Source: Flavobacterium beibuense
Lineage (GTDB): Bacteria; Bacteroidota; Bacteroidia; Flavobacteriales; Flavobacteriaceae
Assembly (NCBI RefSeq): GCF_004151245.1
Contig: NZ_JUIW01000008.1
Location: forward strand, 186,001-250,000
DNA length: 64,000 nucleotides
Direction of reading: 5' to 3'
Shown one piece after another: positions 54,519 to 63,468 of this stretch; position 1 is the first letter of the stretch; every line of letters starts with the position of its first letter. Below the pieces are notes generated by a model, which made no database searches, was not told the origin of the DNA, and saw nothing but the letters and a program-made list of their open reading frames with translations. The position numbers and the translations under genes were made by a program.

Positions 54519-55297
54519 GAACCTACTGTTGTGCTAGTGTTTTTCTTTATAATTTCTTCAGCAAGGTGCAGGTAGTTAACTGCTCCTTTACTTGTTGCGT
54601 CATAGTTAATGATGCTTTCCCCATAACTTGGCGCCTCGCTTAGCTTAACATTACGTTGTATAACGGTGTCAAATACCATGTCATTAAAGTGTTTCTGAAC
54701 TTCTTCCACAACCTGGTTAGAAAGCCTTAAACGCGAATCATACATGGTTAGAAGCAATCCTTCAATGTCTAATGAAGGGTTGTGTATCTTCTGTACGCTC
54801 TTAATGGTATTAAGTAGTTTGCCTAAACCTTCAAGTGCAAAATATTCACATTGTATCGGAATAACCACAGAGTCTGCCGCTGTAAGTGCATTAAGCGTTA
54901 AAAGCCCTAATGAAGGGGCGCAGTCTATCAGTATATAATCATACTTATCCTTAACGCTTTGCAGCGCCTGTTTAAGCATGTATTCTCTGTTTTCCTTATC
55001 CACAAGCTCAATTTCAATAGCCACTAGGTCTATGTGTGCCGGGATAACCGAAACATTAGGTGCATTACAGTCTATGGTAGCCTCATCCGGAGTATTGGTG
55101 TGTTCCAGTATCTGATAGGTGCCTGTTTCTACAGTTTCTACATCAATGCCAAGTCCTGAGCTGGCATTTGCCTGAGGGTCAGCATCTATTAGTAATACTT
55201 TTTTTTCCAATACACCCAGCGCTGCTGCCAGATTTACTGAAGTTGTCGTTTTTCCTACGCCGCCCTTCTGGTTGGCAATAGCAATGATCTTACCCAT
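54515..55297 (-). CDS. parA: Chromosome partitioning ATPase ParA
   Basis: 260 residues. Deviant Walker A KGGVGKTTTS near residue 11, Walker A' LIDADPQANAS and Walker B DYILIDCAPSLGLLTLNAL. Dynamic ATPase that moves ParB-parS complexes. First gene of a run that continues through parB, DUF5683, dapB and lepB. Confidence 0.97.
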   Translation of the reverse strand: MGKIIAIANQKGGVGKTTTSVNLAAALGVLEKKVLLIDADPQANASSGLGIDVETVETGTYQILEHTNTPDEATIDCNAPNVSVIPAHIDLVAIEIELVDKENREYMLKQALQSVKDKYDYILIDCAPSLGLLTLNALTAADSVVIPIQCEYFALEGLGKLLNTIKSVQKIHNPSLDIEGLLLTMYDSRLRLSNQVVEEVQKHFNDMVFDTVIQRNVKLSEAPSYGESIINYDATSKGAVNYLHLAEEIIKKNTSTTVGS

Positions 55298-55414
55298 GAA
55301 TGTTTAATAATTTTAGAACCGTAAAAATACAATTATTTATGGTTTTTGAAAGTGGAATTTGTTAACATTCATTTTTGTTTTTATGCCAAAATCTGTTAAC
55401 CCCTGTAAAATAAG

Positions 55415-55442
55415 AAAGCCGGTAAAATATTACCGGCTTTTT
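55415..55442 (-). terminator. Terminator of the HmuY-like T9SS protein gene
   Basis: Perfect 11-pair stem AAAGCCGGTAA / TTACCGGCTTT with an AATA loop, just beyond the 3' end of the minus-strand gene at 55467. Confidence 0.85.
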
Positions 55443-55466
55443 AAATAGGTTGGTTTGTTAAATTAT

Positions 55467-56774
55467 TTATTTTATGATTAGTTTTTTTGTCTCAGAATAG
55501 CTTCCTGTCTGTAAATTAACAATATAGATGCCTGAATTTAGAGATGAAAGGTTTAATTGCAGTGTTTGAGTAGCATTCACTCTAGTTTGATATACTTTGC
55601 TGCCTGTTAGAGAGTATATGGTGATTTCTCCGTCTTCAGTTGTCTGATTCAGGTTGGTGTAAGCCACTGTTACATTTTTGTCTGCTGATGGGTTAGGGTA
55701 TAGGCTAAATGAAGCTTTATTAGCTTCAAAATCACCCAGTCCCATTGTAGCTGATACATTTTTATATTTAAAACTCAGGTTGCCTGTTGCTGTACCTTCA
55801 AATGTAAGGAAGTACATTCTGTAAACAGTTCCGTCATCATACTTAACATAGTATGTTTTTTCGGGGATAGTGTATGACATTGTAGACTGATTAAATGCTT
55901 TCCAATCGTCACCAATAGTATTAATTTCTTCGGTATAATCTTCTTCTGCCGGTAATGTAACATCGCCGGTAGTTTCTCCTGCTTCATCTTTAACTGCCAC
56001 AGTTATGCCTGTATTGCTATTATGTAGAGCTCCTGTTACTGCATACATAACAGTTTCGGTACCTCCTGCAGAAACTTCTCCGTAGTATTTGTTGAATACA
56101 AAATCCCAATCAGTATCAGTAGGTGCTACTGATACAATGTCGTTAGTTTCCATTGAATAGTAAATGAATTCTGTTCCTTCATTGTCAGAGAAGTCTATAA
56201 CAGCAGTTTCATCTGCAGACCATTCTGTACCGTTCCATGTTGCATATTTAAATGTAAATGTGCCTGCAATAGGGTCAAGGTCCTGAAGGATTAATTTCTT
56301 GTAATTTGTTGACGAAGTTTTAAGAACAAAAATTCTTGTACCAGTAACATGGTGTGTTGTCATATTATACAGTCCCCATCCAAATCCAAAAGAAGGTGTG
56401 TTTTCGCTTCCGTTATCAAAAGCACCTACGCTCCATTCTGTTTCAGAATTGTAAAGTTGTGTCCAAGTGCTTTCGTTGGCAACATCTATTGTTTCCCAAG
56501 CTGTAATATCGGCTGAAGCTTCATAGCAGATAACCTTACCGTCGTTTACCCTTACAGCACCAAGATTCATGCCGCCCGCTTTTTGAAAGGCTATATCCCA
56601 GCTAGATGTAACTACAGGAGTTTGTGTATTGGTTGCTAATTTAAAATATACCTGGTTAGCATAAGCAGGCTGCATAGAAACATTTACGGTTGTATATCCG
56701 TTTTCGTCTACTTCCTGGGCTACAGCTGTAAACCCAAGTACAATAGAAGCTAATGAAAGTAAAACTTTTTTCAT
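55467..56774 (-). CDS. Secreted T9SS protein with HmuY-like repeats
   Basis: 435 residues: signal peptide (to about AVAQ), two similar beta-rich units, and a T9SS type A sorting domain from FSLYPNPSADKNVTV to the C-terminal SETKKLIIK. The units carry VTSSWDIAFQKAG ... NLGAVRVNDG and TDWDFVFNKYYGEVSAG; the second is followed by KTYYVKYDDGTVYRMYFLTFEG. This is like HmuY haem-binding proteins (W-D-x-x-F and a K-T-Y-Y segment). Haem binding is only a suggestion. Surface or secreted. A CAAAGATA box (minus-strand TATCTTTG) lies just upstream. Confidence 0.65.
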   Translation of the reverse strand: MKKVLLSLASIVLGFTAVAQEVDENGYTTVNVSMQPAYANQVYFKLATNTQTPVVTSSWDIAFQKAGGMNLGAVRVNDGKVICYEASADITAWETIDVANESTWTQLYNSETEWSVGAFDNGSENTPSFGFGWGLYNMTTHHVTGTRIFVLKTSSTNYKKLILQDLDPIAGTFTFKYATWNGTEWSADETAVIDFSDNEGTEFIYYSMETNDIVSVAPTDTDWDFVFNKYYGEVSAGGTETVMYAVTGALHNSNTGITVAVKDEAGETTGDVTLPAEEDYTEEINTIGDDWKAFNQSTMSYTIPEKTYYVKYDDGTVYRMYFLTFEGTATGNLSFKYKNVSATMGLGDFEANKASFSLYPNPSADKNVTVAYTNLNQTTEDGEITIYSLTGSKVYQTRVNATQTLQLNLSSLNSGIYIVNLQTGSYSETKKLIIK

Positions 56775-56809
56775 GGTTTGTTTATTTAGATTTATTTAAA
56801 ATAACGATG

Positions 56810-56817
56810 CAAAGATA
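56810..56817 (-). promoter_or_regulatory. Candidate -7 box for the HmuY-like gene
   Basis: Minus-strand TATCTTTG fits the consensus 36 bases before the ATG; no TTG at the right distance. Confidence 0.35.
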
Positions 56818-56848
56818 TTGTTTTAATTTAAACTTAATCTAAATAGTG

Positions 56849-56887
56849 TAAAAAAATTAAGCCCGAAATTATAATTCGGGCTTAATT
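56849..56887 (-). terminator. Terminator of the SDR gene
   Basis: AATTAAGCCCGAA / TTCGGGCTTAATT arms with a seven-base loop; on the minus strand a T-rich tail follows. Confidence 0.85.
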
Positions 56888-56907
56888 ATATGGTGTTTGT
56901 TTTGTAA

Positions 56908-57789
56908 CTATTTGTTTTTCTTTTGTTTAATCATGGCTTCAAGCATATCCCACATTTCTTCAGGTATAGCCTCAAGTAAATTAAACTGTCCGGCACCTTT
57001 TAACCATTCACCACCATCTATTGTAATAACTTCTCCATTAACATAAGCAGAATAGTCTGAAACCAGATAAGCAGCAAGGTTGGCAAGCTCCTGATGATCA
57101 CCTACACGTTTTAAAGGTACTTTTTTGGCTAAGTCAAATTTCTCTTTTAAATCGCCCGGTAATAGTCTGTCCCATGCACCTTTGGTTGGGAAGGGACCTG
57201 GTGCGATAGCGTTAGATCTTATACCGTATTTGGCCCATTCTACAGCAAGACTTCTGGTCATTGCCAATACACCGGCTTTTGCAGTTGCACTGGGAACTAC
57301 ATAAGCAGATCCTGTCCAGGCATAAGTAGTAACAATATTTAGTATGGTAGAGTTTTTTTGTTTTGTGTCTATCCAGTGCTTACCAAATGCTAGGGTACAA
57401 TTTTTAGAACCTTTAAGTACGATGTCTATAATGGTATCAAAAGCATTTGCAGATAATCGCTCTGTAGGTGAAATAAAATTACCGGCAGCGTTATTAAGCA
57501 GTACATCTACTTTGCCGTATTCTTTTAAAACAGCCTGAAGCATGTTTTCTACTTCTTCATAATGGCGTACATCACATTGTACGGCCAGGCATTTTCCTCC
57601 TGTTTCCTGCTCCAGTTCTTTAGCCGTGGTTTGTAGTTTTTCAAGGTCACGTGAAGTAATTGCTACTTTAGCGCCGAGTTCTATGAAATATTTTGTCATG
57701 GATTTACCCAGCCCGCTACCACCTCCGGTTACTACAATCACTTTATCTTCAAGTGCGTTATCACGAAGCATTTTGTTTGTATATGTCAT
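56908..57789 (-). CDS. SDR oxidoreductase, 2,4-dienoyl-CoA-reductase-like
   Basis: 293 residues. Rossmann motif TGGGSGLG at 21-28 and NNAAGNFISPTERLS, a signature of dienoyl-CoA-reductase-type SDRs. The usual YxxxK is replaced by SATAK, also as in that subfamily, which uses a different catalytic Tyr. Likely substrates are unsaturated acyl-CoAs in fatty-acid breakdown. C-terminal extension of about 25 residues ending in KQKKNK. Eighteen bases after the upstream small exported protein. Confidence 0.85.
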   Translation of the reverse strand: MTYTNKMLRDNALEDKVIVVTGGGSGLGKSMTKYFIELGAKVAITSRDLEKLQTTAKELEQETGGKCLAVQCDVRHYEEVENMLQAVLKEYGKVDVLLNNAAGNFISPTERLSANAFDTIIDIVLKGSKNCTLAFGKHWIDTKQKNSTILNIVTTYAWTGSAYVVPSATAKAGVLAMTRSLAVEWAKYGIRSNAIAPGPFPTKGAWDRLLPGDLKEKFDLAKKVPLKRVGDHQELANLAAYLVSDYSAYVNGEVITIDGGEWLKGAGQFNLLEAIPEEMWDMLEAMIKQKKNK

Positions 57790-57807
57790 ATTGTATTTTG
57801 TATTATC

Positions 57808-58341
57808 TTATTTATTGCAAAGGTTATCTGTTGAGTCAATTTCGCTACCTGAAAGGATAATTTTTTCTAAAACGTCTTCTACATTAGCTAAATCTCCTGG
57901 TTCAGGTCTGTTGGTTGTAAGCGATAACAGTTTGCCATTAATTGTTGTTGCTACAATTAGTCTTGCCTTTTCACTTGGGGTGACTATTCTCAGCAAGTGC
58001 TTACCGTCTTTATTTTGTATTTTTGTTTCAACGGTTGTATTCGGTATTCTGTGTTGAGATGAAATTTTTACCATATAATTTATAAGCATATTTGTTTCTG
58101 TATCATTTATGCCATTACTGTCTATGTCAATAAACTCATAGTTTATTGCGATGTTGTTATATATTAATTGTGTTTCCTTAACTGTTGCTTTAGAGTCAGC
58201 AAGGGTTAAGGCATAAGTTTTACTACCGTTTTTAATAACCCAAAAAGATTTCTCAGGTGTACAGTTTATAAGCTCCTGTGCGTATGAATTAATTGACAAG
58301 ACTGTGATAAAAAGGACTAAAAGGAGTGGTTTTATTTTCAT
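57808..58341 (-). CDS. Exported protein, function unknown
   Basis: 177 residues with a signal peptide ending NSYAQ. Two Cys (after the signal in INCTPEKSFWVIKNG and near the C-terminus in DNLCNK) could form a disulphide. Contains an acidic loop DIDSNGINDTETN, reminiscent of a Ca-binding turn. Otherwise unrecognised. It is co-oriented with the SDR, 18 bases upstream, with a TATATTTG box before it. Confidence 0.65.
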   Translation of the reverse strand: MKIKPLLLVLFITVLSINSYAQELINCTPEKSFWVIKNGSKTYALTLADSKATVKETQLIYNNIAINYEFIDIDSNGINDTETNMLINYMVKISSQHRIPNTTVETKIQNKDGKHLLRIVTPSEKARLIVATTINGKLLSLTTNRPEPGDLANVEDVLEKIILSGSEIDSTDNLCNK

Positions 58342-58364
58342 TTTTATAATATTTAGTTGGTAAT

Positions 58365-58372
58365 CAAATATA
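58365..58372 (-). promoter_or_regulatory. Candidate -7 box for the exported protein-SDR pair
   Basis: Minus-strand TATATTTG, 24 bases before the ATG at 58341. No -33 match. Confidence 0.35.
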
Positions 58373-58376
58373 ATTA

Positions 58377-58414
58377 AAAAAAGGATAGAAGCAGTTTAAG
58401 TGCCTTTATCCTTT
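58377..58414 (-). terminator. Terminator of the aquaporin gene
   Basis: AAAAGGATA / TATCCTTTT outer stem with further pairing GCA/TGC inside; a T-run follows on the minus strand. Confidence 0.8.
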
Positions 58415-58436
58415 TGTATAAATACCGGGGTTAGTT

Positions 58437-59126
58437 CTATTCTTGTTTCTCAAAAAAACCTTTGTATACCAATCCTGCCAGTACAGCTCCTGCTATTGGG
58501 GCTACCCAAAACACCCATAATTGCTGTGCTGCCCATGCATCGGCAAAAAGTACCTGACTTGTGCTGCGGGCAGGATTTACCGATGTATTGCTTACAGGTA
58601 TGCTTATCAGGTGAATTAGCGTTAAACCAAGACCAATAGCAATAGGAGCGAGTCCTTTTGGAGCCCTTTCATCAGTAGAACCTAATATGATTATAAGGAA
58701 CATAAAAGTCATTACAACTTCACAAAGTATTACAGCTGCCATACTGTATCCTCCCGGTGAATGTTCGCCAAAGCCATTTGCAGCAAATCCTCCTGCTACA
58801 AATCCTTCCCTGCCCGATGCTATTGTATACAATACATAAGCGGCAAGCATTCCTCCTAAAACCTGCGATATAATGTAGGGGATAAGCTCTTTTGCGCTAA
58901 ATCTTCCGCCAACAAACAGCCCTATTGATACGGCAGGATTTAAATGACATCCTGATATATGCCCTATAGCAAATGCCATGGTCAAAACAGTTAAACCAAA
59001 GGCGAAGGCAACACCAGTGAACCCAATACCAAATTCGGGAAATGAACAGGCTAATACGGCACTACCGCAACCTCCCAGCACCAGCCAGAAAGTACCTATA
59101 AATTCTGCAACTAATTTTTTTGTCAT
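58437..59126 (-). CDS. aqpZ: Aquaporin Z-type water channel
   Basis: 229 residues from the ATG at 59126 ([19 protein letters not shown]); an upstream start would add an atypical 11 residues. Six transmembrane helices and both NPA boxes: HLNPAVSIG and [10 protein letters not shown], with the selectivity-filter Arg after the second. The TSQ after NPARS and GCGSAVL at the N-terminus fit AqpZ rather than GlpF. Inner-membrane water permeability. Confidence 0.94.
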   Translation of the reverse strand: MTKKLVAEFIGTFWLVLGGCGSAVLACSFPEFGIGFTGVAFAFGLTVLTMAFAIGHISGCHLNPAVSIGLFVGGRFSAKELIPYIISQVLGGMLAAYVLYTIASGREGFVAGGFAANGFGEHSPGGYSMAAVILCEVVMTFMFLIIILGSTDERAPKGLAPIAIGLGLTLIHLISIPVSNTSVNPARSTSQVLFADAWAAQQLWVFWVAPIAGAVLAGLVYKGFFEKQE

Positions 59127-59428
59127 ATTTCTGCATTTATTGATTAGTAGAATGTTCATATAAAACTTATACAGTGCTTACAGAGAGGTTGAAATTATTG
59201 TTGCTCGATATGTGTTATATGGCTTTTAGGAATAAAATAATGAATGAGTATTAAGTTAAAATTAAATTAAAATTTGATGATATGTGATATATGATAAGAT
59301 ATTTTTAACATTTAATATTTAAAAAGTGTTAAAAAAATGATTACTTGGTTTGTGTGCTTTAAGATATTCTTAATTTTTTATGTACATTTATCGCAAGAGT
59401 TATATCCCCACCTGTAACCAAAAATAGT
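59127..59428. other. 302-base AT-rich region between aqpZ and the response regulator
   Basis: Divergent promoter region. No ORF of note and no strong hairpin. A TACATTTA at 59383-59390, one mismatch from the -7 consensus, is the best candidate for the response regulator. Confidence 0.4.
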
Positions 59429-60058
59429 ATGAATATATTAATAGCCGATGACCATAGTGTTGTAAGGCAGGGTGTAGCATTGATTTTAAGGGAGGCATTT
59501 AATAGTGTGGACATTTATCATGCAGAGAGCTTTAGCGAAATAGCAGAAATATTAAAAAAACAATCCGTAAACCTAATTCTATTAGATATTAATTTACCTG
59601 GAGGTAATAATGTTGGAATGATTAACAATATAAAGGAAATACAGCCCTCAATAAAGGTGCTGATGTTTTCTGCATATGATGAAGATCAGTATGCCGTTAG
59701 GTATATTCATGCCGGTGTTGATGGCTATCTAAATAAATTAAGCTCTGAGGATAAAATTATAGAGGCCGTAAATGAAATACTTAGGGGGGGCAGATATTTT
59801 AGTGATAAAATAAAAGACAGGGTTTTTGAAAGTGTAATCAATAAAACACCGGAAAATCCTCTTGAAAGCCTTTCTAACAGGGAAATGGAAATTGCAGATC
59901 TTTTGGCAAAAGGAGAGGGGAACCTTGAAATTGCCAACAGACTTGATATTAAGATGTCCACTGTAAGTACATACAAGAGCCGAATTTTTGAAAAGCTCGG
60001 CATTAATAATGTTGTTTCCCTGGCAGAGAAATTTAATATTTACCGTAATAGTTTATAG
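59429..60058 (+). CDS. LuxR/NarL-type response regulator
   Basis: 209 residues. Receiver domain with acidic pair D7/D8 in IADDHS and phospho-acceptor D53 in LILLDINLPGG, then a LuxR HTH (LSNREMEIADLLAKGEGNLEIANRLDIKMSTVSTYKSRIFEKLGINN). Its stop overlaps the convergent histidine kinase gene by six bases. The kinase has no receiver of its own, so the two are probably cognate although on opposite strands. Confidence 0.93.
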   Translation: MNILIADDHSVVRQGVALILREAFNSVDIYHAESFSEIAEILKKQSVNLILLDINLPGGNNVGMINNIKEIQPSIKVLMFSAYDEDQYAVRYIHAGVDGYLNKLSSEDKIIEAVNEILRGGRYFSDKIKDRVFESVINKTPENPLESLSNREMEIADLLAKGEGNLEIANRLDIKMSTVSTYKSRIFEKLGINNVVSLAEKFNIYRNSL

Positions 60059-63000
60059 GTTAAATGTAATGGTAATTGTGGTACCGCCGTTTTTTTGAGA
60101 TAGTATTTTCACTTTACCGTTTAATATATTTAAAAGCTCTGCAATCATTGGTAATCCCATTCCTTTACTGCTGGAGGAGCCTTCTTCGGGTTTTATATAG
60201 CCCTGAAGCAGGTTGTTATAGTATTCCAAATCTGTTTTGGTCATACCTTTTCCGGTATCCTCAACAGAGATGGATAAAGTGTGTTCGCTTACCTGGGCAC
60301 TAAGTGTGATTTTTCCTTCAAAGGTATTTTTTGTTGCATTATCAATAAGGTTATGCAGAATAATGGCCAATAAATGTCTGTTTATTGTAGTTGTATAATT
60401 TTTTGGAATCGTATTAAAGAGCTCAGTTTTTTGAAGCTGTGCAATGTTTTTAAAGAATAAGATTTTTTCTTTTCCTAAACGGTATAATGAATATGGGGCC
60501 GATTCATCGTCGCTTATATCAGTTTCTTTAGCATACTCTAAAAAGTTGTCTACAAAATGATATAACTGAAAAGATGAGGTGTACATCGCCTGCAGATTTT
60601 CCTTTACAGAATCTTTTTCAGTATCAATATTATTATAGATATATCGTCCTGTGATAGAAAGGAATTTAAGAGGACTTTTAATATCGTGAGTTATTGATTT
60701 TATCAGTCTTTTATGATTTTCTATCTGTTTGCTCAGGTCGTCTTTTGTTTTTCTTAAAGTGGTAATGGTTTCCTGTAGTTGGGTGGTTTGTATAAGTACT
60801 TTGTTCTCCAGTAAGGTGTTTTTATAACGTATATACCTCATCCGTAGTTTTATAATAAGGTATATTAAACTTATACCGCTTATTATTGCAATAACAATAA
60901 ACCAGTTAGTTTGCCAAAAAGCCGGTTCAACAGTAAATTTAATGTCTTTGTAAACCCATCCCGACCCAAAGCCGTTAAGCTTTCTTGTTTTTAGGACATA
61001 ATCTCCATGAGGTAGTGTCGAAAATGATATTGATTTTTCATTTAATAGTGTCCATTCCTGCTGTATAGGGCCTTTAAGCATGAACTCTATGTTCTCGTTG
61101 TAGGGCTCTCCATAGTAAGGACTGCTTATAACGAAATTTATCCAGGTAAAATCACGATCAAGTGAAATTTTTTCTATAGTAGGGAAGGGGGTGTTGTCAA
61201 TAGTTATTTCATCAATATAAATAGGATTGGCAGGGGTAATAGGGTTAATTTCGGTTGTGTTGAAATAAACAATTCCCTCCATAGAAGGAAATAATATGGT
61301 TTCATTGTTTAAATATACACTACAAGGCTGGCAGCCGCCATTAAATTCGTTATTAGGGAAACCAGAATTCTTGTTGTAATAATGATAATAGATGCCTGTG
61401 TTCTTTTTATTGGCATAATTTAGTAAATCCTGTTTTTTTACCTGAAATAAGCCTTTGTTGGTAGTAATCCAGAAAAAACCGTTTACATCTTCTGTAATAC
61501 AATGTGACGTAAGCAGGTATTTATGTTTATCTGTAGGGAAGGAAGTTGTTACAGAATCTTTGTATAGAAAAAAACCTTTACCATAACTGCAGGCCCAAAC
61601 TTCGCCGGTAGGCTCTATATAAAGGGATCGAACCTGACATTCAGGGAAATCTTTAATTTTAAAACTCTCTTTTGTTTTGATGTCATATTTACAAAGCCCT
61701 TTCCATGTGCCTGTCCATATGGTTTTGTTGTCAGCTATTGCCATTGAGGCAGGGGCCTCCTTGACTTTTAAAAATAGCTGTGGACTAGATTTCGTATCAT
61801 TCGGTTCTAAAAAATAAATTGCCCCTCTAAATTCCTTTCCCTTATTAAAAGTACCTACCCATATTTTACCATCAGGAGATTTAGCTAATGTGGTAATACT
61901 TTCGTCCAGTTTCCAGTGATCGTATTGTTTGTAATTGCTGTTTTTTGTGAAATGATATAAATACCTACTGTTTTTAGTCCATATGTCTCCATTATTATCA
62001 ATTACCAGCATGTATTTGTCAGAAAATCCGGCAATGTTGTTTGTTGAGCTTTTTCCGTTGATGTTGAACACCTCTCCTGTACTACTGAGTATATTACTGT
62101 CTCCAAAATTTTCCAGGGCATAATATACACCATCAGTTCCGGTTGAGTGTGAAAGTATGGGGTCAATGTGTTTAAACCCCTGTTCTTTTACTACTAATAG
62201 TCCTTTGTTGGAACTTCCAAGATATAAAACACGATTAGGTTCATCGTAGTAAAAAGAAATGATGTTATTGTGAGGTACATCAAAATCATCAGAGACCAAT
62301 ATTGTTTCTATATAGTTTTGCTTTTCTTTTAAATAATATAGTTTCTTGTCGCTATATATAAACGACTGGCCACACTGGTTATTGGTAAAAAGGTAATAAG
62401 ATTCTTTAAATGTACGGTCGTATTTTATATTGGAGGTTTCAAGGCCTGTAAATTTTACAGCTGTATTTTTACTGTCAAGATATAATGTGTTACCTATTGT
62501 ATAGAATTGGGCCTTTTTGGGGTATTTGTATATAATATCGTTAATTTTTTCTCTCTTAAGATTGTATAGTTTAATACTGTCATTTCCTATTATATAAAGA
62601 TTATTTCCTGCTACAATGTCAATATATTCTTTATCATCTGTAAAAGATAATGATAATATAGGGTTGTAATTGTATCTGAGCATATCCTGTATGCTCTTAA
62701 AGGGTTGAGGTATTTTTGTCTTTAAATTTGTAACTGTACGTTTGTTAATAAGTAATAGTTGCTTGCTGTCATTTAAAAGATAAATACTGTCTTTGTCAGG
62801 TTTGCCGGCAAATAAACGTATCCTGTTAGATATTAATCCGTCAATATTATCGGTATTATATATTTTAAAAACCTGCCCGTCAAATTTAGCCAGCCCGCTT
62901 TCTGTAGATAACCATATGTAGCCGTATTTGTCTTTAATGATAGCACTTATGGTGTTTTGAGGCAAAGTATTATCATCGGCAGTATACCATATATGCCTAA

Positions 63001-63073
63001 AGTTTTCCTGTGCAAAAAAGGATATGCTGTTACTTAATAACAGTAGTAAAAAAACAGACTTTAAATAATTCAT
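60053..63073 (-). CDS. Two-component sensor histidine kinase with N-terminal beta-propellers
   Basis: 1006 residues. Signal peptide (to about FFAQ), then many propeller repeats typical of hybrid polysaccharide sensors (AIIKDKYGYIWLSTESGLAKFDGQVF, DVNGFFWITTNKGLFQVKK), a Y_Y_Y domain (NIEFMLKGPIQQEWTLLNEKSISFSTLPHGDYVLKTRK), one transmembrane segment near 735-757, a coiled coil, H-box with H796 in KSITHDIKSP, N-box HNLIDNATKN, G1 DTGKGM and G2 GMGLPM. It lacks receiver and AraC domains, unlike canonical hybrid sensors. Periplasmic ligand unknown. Convergent with the response regulator gene, overlapping stops. Confidence 0.93.
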   Translation of the reverse strand: MNYLKSVFLLLLLSNSISFFAQENFRHIWYTADDNTLPQNTISAIIKDKYGYIWLSTESGLAKFDGQVFKIYNTDNIDGLISNRIRLFAGKPDKDSIYLLNDSKQLLLINKRTVTNLKTKIPQPFKSIQDMLRYNYNPILSLSFTDDKEYIDIVAGNNLYIIGNDSIKLYNLKREKINDIIYKYPKKAQFYTIGNTLYLDSKNTAVKFTGLETSNIKYDRTFKESYYLFTNNQCGQSFIYSDKKLYYLKEKQNYIETILVSDDFDVPHNNIISFYYDEPNRVLYLGSSNKGLLVVKEQGFKHIDPILSHSTGTDGVYYALENFGDSNILSSTGEVFNINGKSSTNNIAGFSDKYMLVIDNNGDIWTKNSRYLYHFTKNSNYKQYDHWKLDESITTLAKSPDGKIWVGTFNKGKEFRGAIYFLEPNDTKSSPQLFLKVKEAPASMAIADNKTIWTGTWKGLCKYDIKTKESFKIKDFPECQVRSLYIEPTGEVWACSYGKGFFLYKDSVTTSFPTDKHKYLLTSHCITEDVNGFFWITTNKGLFQVKKQDLLNYANKKNTGIYYHYYNKNSGFPNNEFNGGCQPCSVYLNNETILFPSMEGIVYFNTTEINPITPANPIYIDEITIDNTPFPTIEKISLDRDFTWINFVISSPYYGEPYNENIEFMLKGPIQQEWTLLNEKSISFSTLPHGDYVLKTRKLNGFGSGWVYKDIKFTVEPAFWQTNWFIVIAIISGISLIYLIIKLRMRYIRYKNTLLENKVLIQTTQLQETITTLRKTKDDLSKQIENHKRLIKSITHDIKSPLKFLSITGRYIYNNIDTEKDSVKENLQAMYTSSFQLYHFVDNFLEYAKETDISDDESAPYSLYRLGKEKILFFKNIAQLQKTELFNTIPKNYTTTINRHLLAIILHNLIDNATKNTFEGKITLSAQVSEHTLSISVEDTGKGMTKTDLEYYNNLLQGYIKPEEGSSSSKGMGLPMIAELLNILNGKVKILSQKNGGTTITITFNL

Positions 63074-63106
63074 TAGGGGGCTGATGAATTTTTTTTATTT
63101 ATAAGT

Positions 63107-63114
63107 CAAATATA
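63107..63114 (-). promoter_or_regulatory. Candidate -7 box for the sensor kinase
   Basis: Minus-strand TATATTTG, exact -7 match, 34 bases before the ATG. No TTG at the proper distance. Confidence 0.4.
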
Positions 63115-63468
63115 TGGTATGTTTTTTTACGATTAATACGCTTGTAGAAATAATTCTACATAATATAAGCAATAAAACTATAGAATGTTATGAATTAAAT
63201 ATATAGTTTTGTAGTCCCCAATATAAATAATGTATCAACTAAAATTAATTTACTAATGCTACTATTCTTAGAAACCCCCTCTTTAAGTGTCAGGCATATT
63301 ATTAATGCTTTTCAATCAGGTTTAATATCTTAATTGGATTATATAGTATTATTATATCCAAACTGTTGGCCACTATGCTTACAGGTTGTTTATATAATTT
63401 CTGTTGTCTAATTTCAAGTATAATCTAATCTTTTACTGCACCAGTTGCATATATTGATTACACCTTAT
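63115..63468. other. AT-rich divergent intergenic region
   Basis: No convincing gene. A plus-strand TAGTTTTG (63204-63211) fits the -7 consensus and would give a leader of about 250 bases for the gene at 63469. A 25-codon ORF (63256-63333) lies in that leader. Confidence 0.4.

Noticed and set aside
57645-57660. CACGTGA core resembling a parS site
   Set aside because: Only the central bases match; the outer TGTT and AACA arms of parS are absent, and it lies inside the SDR coding sequence.
63256-63333. 25-codon ORF in front of the truncated membrane gene
   Set aside because: No supporting start signal or recognisable sequence; listed as an observation only, not as a gene.
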